DNA of 61,925 nt, from contig JAFUNA010000009.1 in assembly GCA_017473165.1 (NCBI GenBank), forward strand, positions 1 to 61,925. Reading direction: 5' to 3'. The DNA comes from Clostridia bacterium. Its GTDB lineage: Bacteria; Bacillota; Clostridia; Oscillospirales; Acutalibacteraceae. Every line of letters starts with the position of its first letter. The stretch's first letter is position 1. Below the pieces are notes generated by a model. That model did no database searches and was not told the origin of the DNA. It saw only the letters and a list, made by a program, of their open reading frames with translations. Shown piece after piece: positions 55,351-61,925 of the stretch. The position numbers were made by a program, and so were the translations under genes.

Positions 55351-55929
55351 ATGTCACTTGCAACGCTTTTTATAACCGCTGTCGGGCTTTCGATGGACGC
55401 ATTTGCCGTTGCGGTCTGCAAGGGTCTTGCCGTTAAAAAGGCAGGCATAAAGCAGATGCTTCTTGCGGGTCTGTGGTTTGGCGGATTTCAGGCTCTTATG
55501 CCGACATTGGGCTATTTCTTCGGCTCAACCCTTAAATCCTATGTTGAAAAATATGACCATTGGATTGCGTTCATTCTTCTCGGAATAATCGGTGCAAACA
55601 TGATTAAAGAGGCACTTTCAAAGGAAGAATGCGACTGCGAAACCTCAAGTTCGTCAATGGGAATGAAGGAAATGTTCACCCTCGCCGTTGCAACAAGCAT
55701 AGATGCTCTGATTGTGGGCGTAGGCTATGCGTTTCTGCCCGATGTCAACATTGTTGCGGCGGTCGGATTTATCGGCGTTATAACTTTTATTCTTTCCGCA
55801 GTCGGCATCAAGGTCGGCAATGTTTTCGGAATGAAATTCAAGAAAAAAGCCGAGCTTACGGGCGGTATAATCCTTATTCTTATGGGACTCAAAATTCTGC
55901 TCGAACACCTTGGAGTTATCAATTTTTAA
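55351..55929 (+). CDS. mntP: Manganese efflux pump MntP
   Basis: A 192-residue, six-helix protein with two DUF204 repeats, each with the conserved Asp motif: GLSMDAFAVAVCKGL (about 13-27) and ATSIDALIVGVGYAF (about 112-126). It exports Mn2+ and so protects from manganese excess. Its leader hairpin suggests control after initiation. A TetR gene follows but is probably for itself or another target. Confidence 0.93.
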   Translation: MSLATLFITAVGLSMDAFAVAVCKGLAVKKAGIKQMLLAGLWFGGFQALMPTLGYFFGSTLKSYVEKYDHWIAFILLGIIGANMIKEALSKEECDCETSSSSMGMKEMFTLAVATSIDALIVGVGYAFLPDVNIVAAVGFIGVITFILSAVGIKVGNVFGMKFKKKAELTGGIILILMGLKILLEHLGVINF

Positions 55930-56004
55930 CGATGATATGTGCTCCGCCTATGACCGATTATATTAGGAAGTCGCAAAAAACCATATCAGAAAGCAGGCGA
56001 TCTG

Positions 56005-56592
56005 ATGCCCAGAAAAGATTCACGCAACACAAAAATGAAAATCGTCAATGCCGCATGGGAGCTGTTTTATGAAAACGGCTATGAAAACACAACCATTGAG
56101 GATATTGTTGAACGTTCCGAAACCTCAAAGGGCTCGTTTTATCACCATTTCAGCGGCAAGGATGCCCTTCTTTCGACGCTTTCGTATCTTTTTGACGATA
56201 AATATGAGGCTCTTGAGGGCGGAATTGACCTTGACGGTGACGCATTTCAGACCCTCGTTGACCTCAACAGAGAGCTGTTTTTCATGATTGAAAACCGTGT
56301 TTCTCTTGACTTGCTTGCAAGAATGTATTCAACCCAGCTCATAACCGCAGGCGAAAAGCATCTGCTTGACAATAACAGAACCTATTTTAAACTCCTGCGT
56401 AAAATCATATCCCACGGTCAGCAGAACGGCGTTCTCCGCAACGACGTTTCAACCAATGAAATTCTGAAGGCGTATGCACTTTTTGAGCGAGCACTTCTTT
56501 ATGACTGGTGTCTTTGCAACGGCAACTATTCACTCTGCAATTATTCGCAGACATTGCTGCCCATGTTTCTTGACGGATTCAGAGTTAAATAA
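56005..56592 (+). CDS. TetR/AcrR-family regulator
   Basis: A 195-residue protein. The N-terminal helix-turn-helix has TTIEDIVERSETSKGSFYHHF (in part, about 30-50), and the helical ligand-binding part is variable. It may control mntP upstream or putP downstream. No operator was identified. It has its own terminator and lies 75 nt after mntP. Confidence 0.88.
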   Translation: MPRKDSRNTKMKIVNAAWELFYENGYENTTIEDIVERSETSKGSFYHHFSGKDALLSTLSYLFDDKYEALEGGIDLDGDAFQTLVDLNRELFFMIENRVSLDLLARMYSTQLITAGEKHLLDNNRTYFKLLRKIISHGQQNGVLRNDVSTNEILKAYALFERALLYDWCLCNGNYSLCNYSQTLLPMFLDGFRVK

Positions 56593-56627
56593 TTTGTTTT
56601 TGGTTCGATATTAATTAAAGTCTGATT

Positions 56628-56660
56628 AAAACACCTTGATTTTCAAGGTGTTTTCTTTTT
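56628..56660 (+). terminator. Terminator after the TetR gene
   Basis: AAAACACCTTGA and TCAAGGTGTTTT pair over a TTT loop, followed by CTTTTT. Confidence 0.85.
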
Positions 56661-56770
56661 ATCAATAAAAACGGTACAAACTAAATTCTATAATGCAGTC
56701 TGTATTGCATATCCGTTCATTTTCTGTTAATATATCGGTTACAGTATTTTTTTGAAAGGTTTTTGATTTT

Positions 56771-58258
56771 ATGACTACACAACTTGCAGCATTTATTCTC
56801 TATTTTGTTGTGGTTCTCGGCATCGGTCTCTTTTTCTTCTTTAAGTCAAAGGGCTCGGGTGAAAAGGACTACTTCCTCGGCGGACGTTCAATGGGTCCTT
56901 GGGTAACAGCTTTAAGTGCACAGGCATCCGATATGAGCGGCTGGCTTCTTATGGGCTTCCCCGGCAGCATCCTTGCATTCGGCATGGGTCAGGTATGGAT
57001 CGGTATCGGTCTTGCACTCGGTACGGCAGCTAACTGGATTTTCGTTGCACGCAGACTCCGTAAATTTTCACAGGCTGCCAACGACTCAATAACAGTTCCC
57101 CAGTATCTTTCAAACCGCTTTTTAACAAAGAGCCCCGCACTCCAGATAATCTGTGCGATTGTTTTCCTTGTTTTCTTCACGATTTATGTTGCATCAAGCT
57201 TTGTTGCGGGTCAGAAGGTATTCATTCAGGTTGTTCCCCAGCTTGAAAGCAATCCCAACCTTGCACTCCTCATTTTTGCGGCTATTATTATTGTTTATAC
57301 CTTCCTCGGCGGCTTCAAGGCTGTTTGCTGGACAGACTTTTTCCAGGGTCTTATGATGCTCGCAGCTCTTCTTGCAGTTCCCTTCATGCTTGTTTTTGTT
57401 CAGGAGCTTGACTTCTCCGTATTTGAAGCTGCAGACGGCGGCGTTAATCCCCTTAACCCCTTCGCAGCAAGCTGGCAGGATATCGCATCGGGTCTTGCAT
57501 GGGGTCTCGGCTATTTCGGTATGCCCCACATCATCGTAAGATTCATGTCCACAAAGAACTCAAAGGTTCTCAAAAAATCCGCAACAATCGGTATTGTATG
57601 GGTTGTTCTTTCGCTCGGTGCGGCAATCGCAATGGCAATTCTCGGCAGAGCATTTGCTCCCACACAGGCACTCGTTGATGCAGGTCAGCAGGAGCTTATT
57701 TTCGTAACTCTTGCCCAGAAGCTCTTCCCCGGATTTGTTGCAGGTCTTCTTCTTTCCGCTATCGTTGCGGCTGCAATGAGCACGGCTGACTCACAGCTTC
57801 TTGTTGCTTCTTCATCCTTCACAAGCGATATTTACAAGCCCATCTTCAGAAAGAACGCTTCCGACAAGGAAATTCTCTGGGTTGGCAGAATTGTTGTTCT
57901 TATTATCGCTGTTATCGCATATTTCATCGCGAGCAGCAAGTCAGAGGGTGCGGCAAGCATCATGACTCTTGTTGACAACGCATGGGGCGGCTTCGGCTCC
58001 GCATTCGGACCCGTTATCATCCTTTCTCTTTTCTGGAAGAGATTCACTTACAAGGGTGCAATCGCAGGCGTTGTTGGCGGTGCGGTTGTTGACGTTCTCT
58101 GGATGAACTTCCTCACGGAATCAACAGGCGTTTACGAGCTTCTTCCCGGCTTTATCGCAGGTGCACTTTGTGCAGTCATCGTTTCACTTATCGACAAAAA
58201 GCCCTCCAAGGAAGTTGAAGAGCTTTTCGACCTTGCAGTAAGCTCTGAAATTGAATAA
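56771..58258 (+). CDS. putP: Sodium/proline symporter-type SSS transporter
   Basis: A 495-residue protein of about 13 helices, solute:sodium symporter family. It has the N-terminal DYFLGGRSMGPWVTALSAQA with SDMSGWLLMG and, further on, AAAMSTADSQLLVASSSFTSD, the sodium-binding part seen in PutP. It likely imports proline with Na+, but related transporters take other substrates. AAAGG precedes the ATG. Confidence 0.9.
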   Translation: MTTQLAAFILYFVVVLGIGLFFFFKSKGSGEKDYFLGGRSMGPWVTALSAQASDMSGWLLMGFPGSILAFGMGQVWIGIGLALGTAANWIFVARRLRKFSQAANDSITVPQYLSNRFLTKSPALQIICAIVFLVFFTIYVASSFVAGQKVFIQVVPQLESNPNLALLIFAAIIIVYTFLGGFKAVCWTDFFQGLMMLAALLAVPFMLVFVQELDFSVFEAADGGVNPLNPFAASWQDIASGLAWGLGYFGMPHIIVRFMSTKNSKVLKKSATIGIVWVVLSLGAAIAMAILGRAFAPTQALVDAGQQELIFVTLAQKLFPGFVAGLLLSAIVAAAMSTADSQLLVASSSFTSDIYKPIFRKNASDKEILWVGRIVVLIIAVIAYFIASSKSEGAASIMTLVDNAWGGFGSAFGPVIILSLFWKRFTYKGAIAGVVGGAVVDVLWMNFLTESTGVYELLPGFIAGALCAVIVSLIDKKPSKEVEELFDLAVSSEIE

Positions 58259-58273
58259 AAAATAATAAAAATC

Positions 58274-58323
58274 AAAGCACCGTCAGCAATGGCGGTACTT
58301 TTTTATTCCTTCGGAATGTGATA
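58274..58323 (+). repeat. Terminator-like repeat unit after putP, copy A
   Basis: GCACCGTC and GGCGGTAC pair around AGCAAT, then TTTTTT ends putP transcription. The sequence through TTCCTTCGGAAT recurs in inverse orientation at 61660-61704, so a terminator module has been copied. Confidence 0.75.
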
Positions 58324-58397
58324 TTCGCCTGCGGCGAGTTTCGGACGGGCTCTGCCCGTACCCGATTATATAATACAATGTGCTATCGAAATCAAGC

Positions 58398-58470
58398 GTA
58401 GGGCGGGATGACCTCATCCCGCCGAAAAACAACCGTAATCCACGGCGGCTAGGGGTCAAGCCGCCCTACG
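58398..58470. repeat. GTAGGG dispersed hairpins, two units in inverse orientation
   Basis: 58398-58424 (stem GGCGGGATG/CATCCCGCC with the tail also found at 3014-3064) is followed by 58444-58469, oriented in the other sense (GGCGGCT...AGCCGCC, ending CCTAC). Confidence 0.72.
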
Positions 58471-58591
58471 TTTAAGATTTAAGCGGAAATGCATATGAAC
58501 TTTCAAGGTCAATTCGGATATCGACCTTTTTGTTAAGTGCAAAGTAAAGGGTCTGCGACGCATTGTATATTGCTCTGCAAAAGCTGTATTC

Positions 58592-58659
58592 GGGCGGATA
58601 ATATCCGCCCCTACTGATACCTCTATTCGAGTGTAGGGGACGGTGACCTCAACGTCCCG
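58592..58659. repeat. GTAGGG dispersed hairpins, two more units
   Basis: 58592-58614 (GGGCGGATA/TATCCGCCCC, ending CTAC) and 58633-58659 (GTAGGGGACGGT...ACGTCCCG). The 524-bp region from 58259 to 58782 is otherwise without a gene and also holds AAAGTAAAGGGTCTGCGACGC, shared with 2918-2936. Confidence 0.68.
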
Positions 58660-58782
58660 AATGCACCGTCAGGTGCATAACAGAAATTTTAATTGTTTTG
58701 CACAAAAATACAAATTGTATATTGCAATTTGTTAAATATATGTTAAAATTTTAATATAACAATTCGAGGAAAGGTTGATAAT

Positions 58783-60705
58783 ATGAAAAAGATTATCGCT
58801 GTTTTACTTTCTCTTACAATCGTGTTCACTTCAATTGCCGCATCTGCTGCGGTTGTTGAAACGGGTCTTGTGACGGGTGACATCACCGAATATCCCGTTG
58901 TAATCGTGCCCGGCTACAGTGCCTGCTCTCTCATTTACGGCGAGGACCGTGAAACAGGCGAGCACGTCTGGGGCATCAACGTTGACCTCATCGTTGAGCG
59001 TCTGCTTGCAAACATTGCACAAATCGGCATAGGTCTTGGCATAATGAGCTTTGACAATGCGGAATATATTGCAAAGGTTGTCGGCGAAGAATTTATTATG
59101 ATGTTTGACAAAATCCGCTGCAATCCCGACGGCTCAAGCACCTATCCCCTCAAAAGAGAAATAACAACCGCCGAGCAGTCAAACAGCCTTCTTCTCATGG
59201 AAAGCAATCCCGACGGCGAGCATCAGCACGAGGTTGAAATTGCTGCCGAAATAGCACACTATGTGGGATATAAGAACATATATAATTTCCAGAGCGACTT
59301 CAGAATGGGTGCGGAAACCTGTGCAACCATGCTCGATGAATATATTCAGACCGTCAAAAAGCACAGCGGCAAGGATAAGGTAAACATTTTTGCTGTCAGC
59401 CACGGCGGTCAGGTAACCGCAACCTATCTCAACCTTTTCGGCTGGAAGGGCGACGTTGATAACGCCGTTTTAACTATTCCTGCAATCGGCGGTGCAGGCA
59501 TTGCGTATGATGCAATGGTTGAAAATATTGAGTTTGACGAAGAAAGCCTTTTCCGTTTCATCGAAAACGGCACGATGATGGAGGAAAACATGAACTGGCT
59601 TGTCAAGGCACAGCAGCTCGGCTTCCTCGACGATATTCTTAATTCGCTTGTTCCCTATCTCAAGGAGATTCTCGGCTACTGGGGAAGTATGTGGGACTTC
59701 ATGCCCATCGACAAGTACGAGGATGCAAAGGCAAAGGTGCTTGACCCCGTTGCAAGTGCGGAGCTTATCAAAAAGAGCGACCGTTTCCACTATGAAATTC
59801 TTGCAACAATGCCCGAAAAGTTTGCCGAATGTATTGAAAACGGTATGAATATCTCGATTATTTCGGGTACGGGCAACAGAATTGTTACGGGTATGAACGC
59901 AAATTCCGACGGTATTATCACAACCGCAGCTTCCTCGGGCGCAACCTGCGCTCCCTGCTATGAAAGATTTGCGGACGGCTATGTTCAGATTAATCCCTGC
60001 GGCGGCAAAAACAAGGTTTCGCCCGCAATGGATATCGACGCATCAACCGCTTATATGCCCGATAACACATGGTTTGTGGATAACCTCTATCACGGCATGA
60101 CCTATAAGGATGATTATGTCAGAGAGCTGATGATGAATCTGCTTCTGACCGATAACATCACCGATGTTTATTCAAACGCAAGATTCCCCCAGTTCAAGGA
60201 CAGCACAAATCCTTCGCTGACGGTTTATGCTGAATTTGACGGCTGCAAGCCCGGCTATATAGACGAAAACGCAAAGACCCTTGTTGTTACCAACACAAGC
60301 AAGGAAAGTAAGGTTAACATAACCGCAGTTGATGCAGACGGAATCAACCTCAAATTCAAGGTTTCACCCTTCAAGCAGCTTGCTCCGGGTGAGAGTATTG
60401 AAATTCCGTTCAGCGGAGATATTCCCGAGGTCAGCAGAAAGTCCGCAAGAATCACGGTTTACTATTCAATGAATACCGTAACTCCCGTGGGCTACAGAAC
60501 GCAGGGCTTCACAATTGATAACGGCGAAGCGGTTGAAAAAGAGGACGGCTTCAGAAGTGCGGAGGCGATTACTCCCTTTGATATTCTTATCGGCGACGGC
60601 TTTGACAAAATCCTCCGCCATATGGGGCTCAAGGAAGCTTTCTCCATGCTCTACACAATAATGTATTATTGGTTTGAAACTGTTTTCGGATTTATAATTC
60701 CGTAA
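58783..60705 (+). CDS. Secreted LCAT-like alpha/beta hydrolase
   Basis: A 640-residue protein with a signal peptide (LLSLTIVFTSIAASA). PVVIVPGYSACSLIY begins an alpha/beta hydrolase of the lecithin:cholesterol acyltransferase kind. The nucleophile elbow is AVSHGGQ (Ser206). A second domain (about 500-600) looks like a beta sandwich (LVVTNTSKESKVNITAV). It ends in an aromatic hydrophobic tail. Activity on lipids or esters outside the cell is inferred. It is monocistronic, with AGGAAAGG before ATG and a terminator behind. Confidence 0.78.
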   Translation: MKKIIAVLLSLTIVFTSIAASAAVVETGLVTGDITEYPVVIVPGYSACSLIYGEDRETGEHVWGINVDLIVERLLANIAQIGIGLGIMSFDNAEYIAKVVGEEFIMMFDKIRCNPDGSSTYPLKREITTAEQSNSLLLMESNPDGEHQHEVEIAAEIAHYVGYKNIYNFQSDFRMGAETCATMLDEYIQTVKKHSGKDKVNIFAVSHGGQVTATYLNLFGWKGDVDNAVLTIPAIGGAGIAYDAMVENIEFDEESLFRFIENGTMMEENMNWLVKAQQLGFLDDILNSLVPYLKEILGYWGSMWDFMPIDKYEDAKAKVLDPVASAELIKKSDRFHYEILATMPEKFAECIENGMNISIISGTGNRIVTGMNANSDGIITTAASSGATCAPCYERFADGYVQINPCGGKNKVSPAMDIDASTAYMPDNTWFVDNLYHGMTYKDDYVRELMMNLLLTDNITDVYSNARFPQFKDSTNPSLTVYAEFDGCKPGYIDENAKTLVVTNTSKESKVNITAVDADGINLKFKVSPFKQLAPGESIEIPFSGDIPEVSRKSARITVYYSMNTVTPVGYRTQGFTIDNGEAVEKEDGFRSAEAITPFDILIGDGFDKILRHMGLKEAFSMLYTIMYYWFETVFGFIIP

Positions 60706-60712
60706 AAAATGA

Positions 60713-60746
60713 ACAGGTACGGTTTGCACCGTACCTGTAATTTTTT
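60713..60746. terminator. Bidirectional terminator between the hydrolase and thiT
   Basis: ACAGGTACGG and CCGTACCTGT form a perfect 10-bp stem (TTTGCA loop), followed by TAATTTTTT. Confidence 0.87.
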
Positions 60747-61326
60747 ATGCGAGATTATTCTTTTTAAGATTAAACAGCTTACCGACCGCCATTGAGCCTA
60801 TGACCGTCAGAATGAGCTCAATGAGCATATATGAGCCGTTATAAAAGAAGGAATAAAGCCCCACAGCCATTCCTTCGGGGCAGTAGCCCGTCCAGATTGT
60901 GACGCCGCTGATGTAGTGGCAGATAAATCTGATAACGCAGACAACCCCGCCGCCAAGAGCCATTTCGAGGCTCTGTTTTCCGCCGAGCTTATCTCTGAAC
61001 ATTCCGCCCAGACCAAGGCAGCCGAATGCGACAATATAATCGGCAAAGGCAACGATGAGATAAGCGGCAAGACCTGTTACATAGGTGAAGTTTTTGTAGC
61101 CCATCATCATTTCAAAAAGAGCAAGCACCAGCGCGGCAGGCAAGCCGTTTTTGATGCCGTGGCGGTAAGAAATGAGGATAATGGGAACCTGTCCGAAGAT
61201 GCTGAAGCCGCCGCCGTAAAGAAACGGCCACGGAAGCATATCCGAAACGGCAAAAATTGCGATTGAAAGGGCAACCATTATTGCACTTTCGGCAAGAACC
61301 TGTGTTTTTGTGATTTTCTTTGTCAT
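60745..61326 (-). CDS. thiT: Thiamine ECF transporter S component ThiT
   Basis: A 193-residue, six-helix protein from ATG 61326, with GAAAGGA ahead. A longer frame would start inside the riboswitch and is rejected. It has the family segment WTGYCPEGMAVGLYSFFYNG (residues about 144-163), in which aromatic and Glu residues bind thiamine. It works with shared EcfA/A'/T, not present here. A TPP riboswitch controls it. Confidence 0.93.
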   Translation of the reverse strand: MTKKITKTQVLAESAIMVALSIAIFAVSDMLPWPFLYGGGFSIFGQVPIILISYRHGIKNGLPAALVLALFEMMMGYKNFTYVTGLAAYLIVAFADYIVAFGCLGLGGMFRDKLGGKQSLEMALGGGVVCVIRFICHYISGVTIWTGYCPEGMAVGLYSFFYNGSYMLIELILTVIGSMAVGKLFNLKKNNLA

Positions 61327-61357
61327 AATAAAGTCCTTTCTTTTGAAAGGGGAGCAA

Positions 61358-61387
61358 ACAAAAAACCCGATGTAAAAATACATCGGG
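61358..61387 (-). terminator. TPP riboswitch expression-platform terminator
   Basis: On the minus strand CCCGATGTA and TACATCGGG pair around TTTT, followed by TTTTTTG. It lies between the aptamer and thiT, fitting transcription termination when TPP is bound. Confidence 0.85.
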
Positions 61388-61480
61388 CATAGAGTCTGCA
61401 TTGAGCCTTTTCCTACGCCCGCATTACCGGGATCAGGTTTGAGGGTATAATCTCAGCCGCCGAAGGCAGCACCCCTTTAT
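61388..61480 (-). promoter_or_regulatory. TPP riboswitch (THI element)
   Basis: On the minus strand GGGGTGC, CTGAGA, ACCCTC, AACCTGATC and GGTAATGC(G)GGCGTAGG appear in the canonical order of the TPP aptamer. It stands ahead of thiT with a terminator behind it. Confidence 0.95.
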
Positions 61481-61583
61481 TATTTTCGGAATTCCGAATG
61501 CGCATTCAATTCCAATCGCATTATATCCCTGTTTTTCGCCGTTGTCAAGAAAAAAATTTATCATTAACAAATTGAATTCAGCA

Positions 61584-61611
61584 GTAGGGGACGGCGTCCT
61601 CGACGTCCCGC
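61584..61611 (+). repeat. GTAGGG dispersed hairpin, copy
   Basis: GTAGGGGACGGCG...CGACGTCCCGC, with a stem related to that at 58633. Confidence 0.65.
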
Positions 61612-61659
61612 AAATCACCGAAGTTTTTCGGAATCGGGTGCGAACAGAGCCAATTCATC

Positions 61660-61704
61660 ATATTCCGAAGGAATATAAAAAGTACCGCCATTGCTGACGG
61701 CACT
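61660..61704 (-). repeat. Terminator-like repeat unit, copy B (inverse of 58274)
   Basis: Reading the minus strand gives GTCAGCAATGGCGGTACTT and then TTCCTTCGGAAT, matching the unit after putP with a few differences. It faces the hydrolase-thiT block from the other side. Confidence 0.7.
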
Positions 61705-61750
61705 CCAATTGTTTATTTTTGCTCTGCTTTTCCCCAAAATTTGCAAAAGC

Positions 61751-61779
61751 TTGACAAAATTTATCATAAACCCTATAAT
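61751..61779 (+). promoter_or_regulatory. Consensus promoter of the holin-like toxin candidate
   Basis: TTGACA (61751-61756), a 17-bp spacer and TATAAT (61774-61779). Full consensus, as for the tRNA at 38329. Confidence 0.9.
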
Positions 61780-61848
61780 TCTTCCCGTAAGGCATAGCCT
61801 GAACGGTAGGCGGTTACAATCTCGCCCTCTGAAAAGGGGGTGATGCGG

Positions 61849-61925
61849 ATGCAGTATGTAACATATTCGGATTTGTTTCAATTCGCACTTGTTATTGTCG
61901 GCATAATCGGACTTGTTATATCAGC
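61849..61925 (+). CDS. Putative holin-like small toxin, cut by the window end
   Basis: From ATG 61849 (AAGGGGGTG stands ahead; ATG 61843 is too close) the frame reads MQYVTYSDLFQFALVIVGII and runs off the end. A short polar start followed by one hydrophobic helix fits the small 'putative holin-like toxin' peptides of Bacillota, which are type I toxin candidates. A strong promoter and a 65-nt G/C-rich leader precede it. Product name is by pattern; the antisense RNA partner, if any, is not shown. Confidence 0.6.
   Translation, partial: MQYVTYSDLFQFALVIVGIIGLVIS

Noticed and set aside
61327-61401. N-terminal extension of ThiT
   Set aside because: It would translate the riboswitch terminator. 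The Shine-Dalgarno fits ATG 61326.

Overview
The window reads as a chromosomal segment of an anaerobic gut-type member of the Clostridia, most likely Oscillospirales/Ruminococcaceae-like. Supporting traits are the Bacillota-style S10-spc-alpha cluster with a zinc-binding S14 and a KOW protein before infA, the large fused PurL, a two-gene SufC/SufB iron-sulfur system, pyruvate:ferredoxin oxidoreductase, an ECF thiamine S component under a TPP riboswitch, and several secreted proteins with threonine-rich linkers. The taxonomic call is inference from gene content. No transposase, prophage or CRISPR array is visible.

Layout. 315-2822 encodes a membrane-anchored SpoIID/LytB protein whose domain order is permuted and which carries a CinA-like cytoplasmic half. 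After a repeat-filled spacer, 3436-18704 is one long + strand translation cluster (rpsJ to rplQ) preceded by a strong promoter and a leader of about 320 nt that contains a terminator-like hairpin and a small ORF. It includes secY, map, a KOW protein, infA, rpmJ and rpoA, but adk is missing between secY and map. 18988-23731 holds an RsiV-like lipoprotein, a GH78 rhamnosidase and a GPH-type sugar symporter. 23976-27230 holds YifB/ComM and SufC-SufB. 27283-28015 is a divergent ribbon-helix-helix/SLOG pair with operator-like repeats. 28073-30097 carries two DNA glycosylases (Ogg, Nth) flanking a cluster of DnaA-box-like sites and a small membrane protein. 30262-32310 is a large lipoprotein with repeats. 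32351-38191 (minus) is a response regulator - histidine kinase - CAP lipoprotein - truB - PHP array. 38371-38446 is tRNA-Gly(GCC), followed by a hairpin-dense segment and a four-helix-bundle S23/IVP protein, then a tyrosine phosphatase. 39773-42414 holds two metallophosphoesterases and 42651-46202 is nifJ. 46315-55113 (minus) is the purine operon purE-purF-like-purM-purN-purD-purL. 55351-58258 holds mntP, a TetR regulator and putP. 58783-60705 is a secreted LCAT-like hydrolase, 60745-61480 is thiT with its TPP riboswitch, and the window ends inside a holin-like small toxin candidate.

How parts work together. The translation cluster supplies most of the ribosome, RNA polymerase alpha and the Sec channel. 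The GH78 enzyme and its symporter look like a rhamnoside-use pair. The pur operon covers most of IMP synthesis, but its PRPP amidotransferase lacks the N-terminal catalytic cysteine. NifJ feeds reduced ferredoxin, and SufBC would build the Fe-S clusters that NifJ and Nth need.

Most distinctive items: the permuted SpoIID/CinA fusion, the Cys-less PurF, the RHH/SLOG module with its operator array, the DnaA-box cluster, the tRNA-linked hairpin array with the S23 protein, the holin-like toxin with its conserved-looking leader, and families of dispersed intergenic hairpins whose stems differ in sequence but keep pairing.
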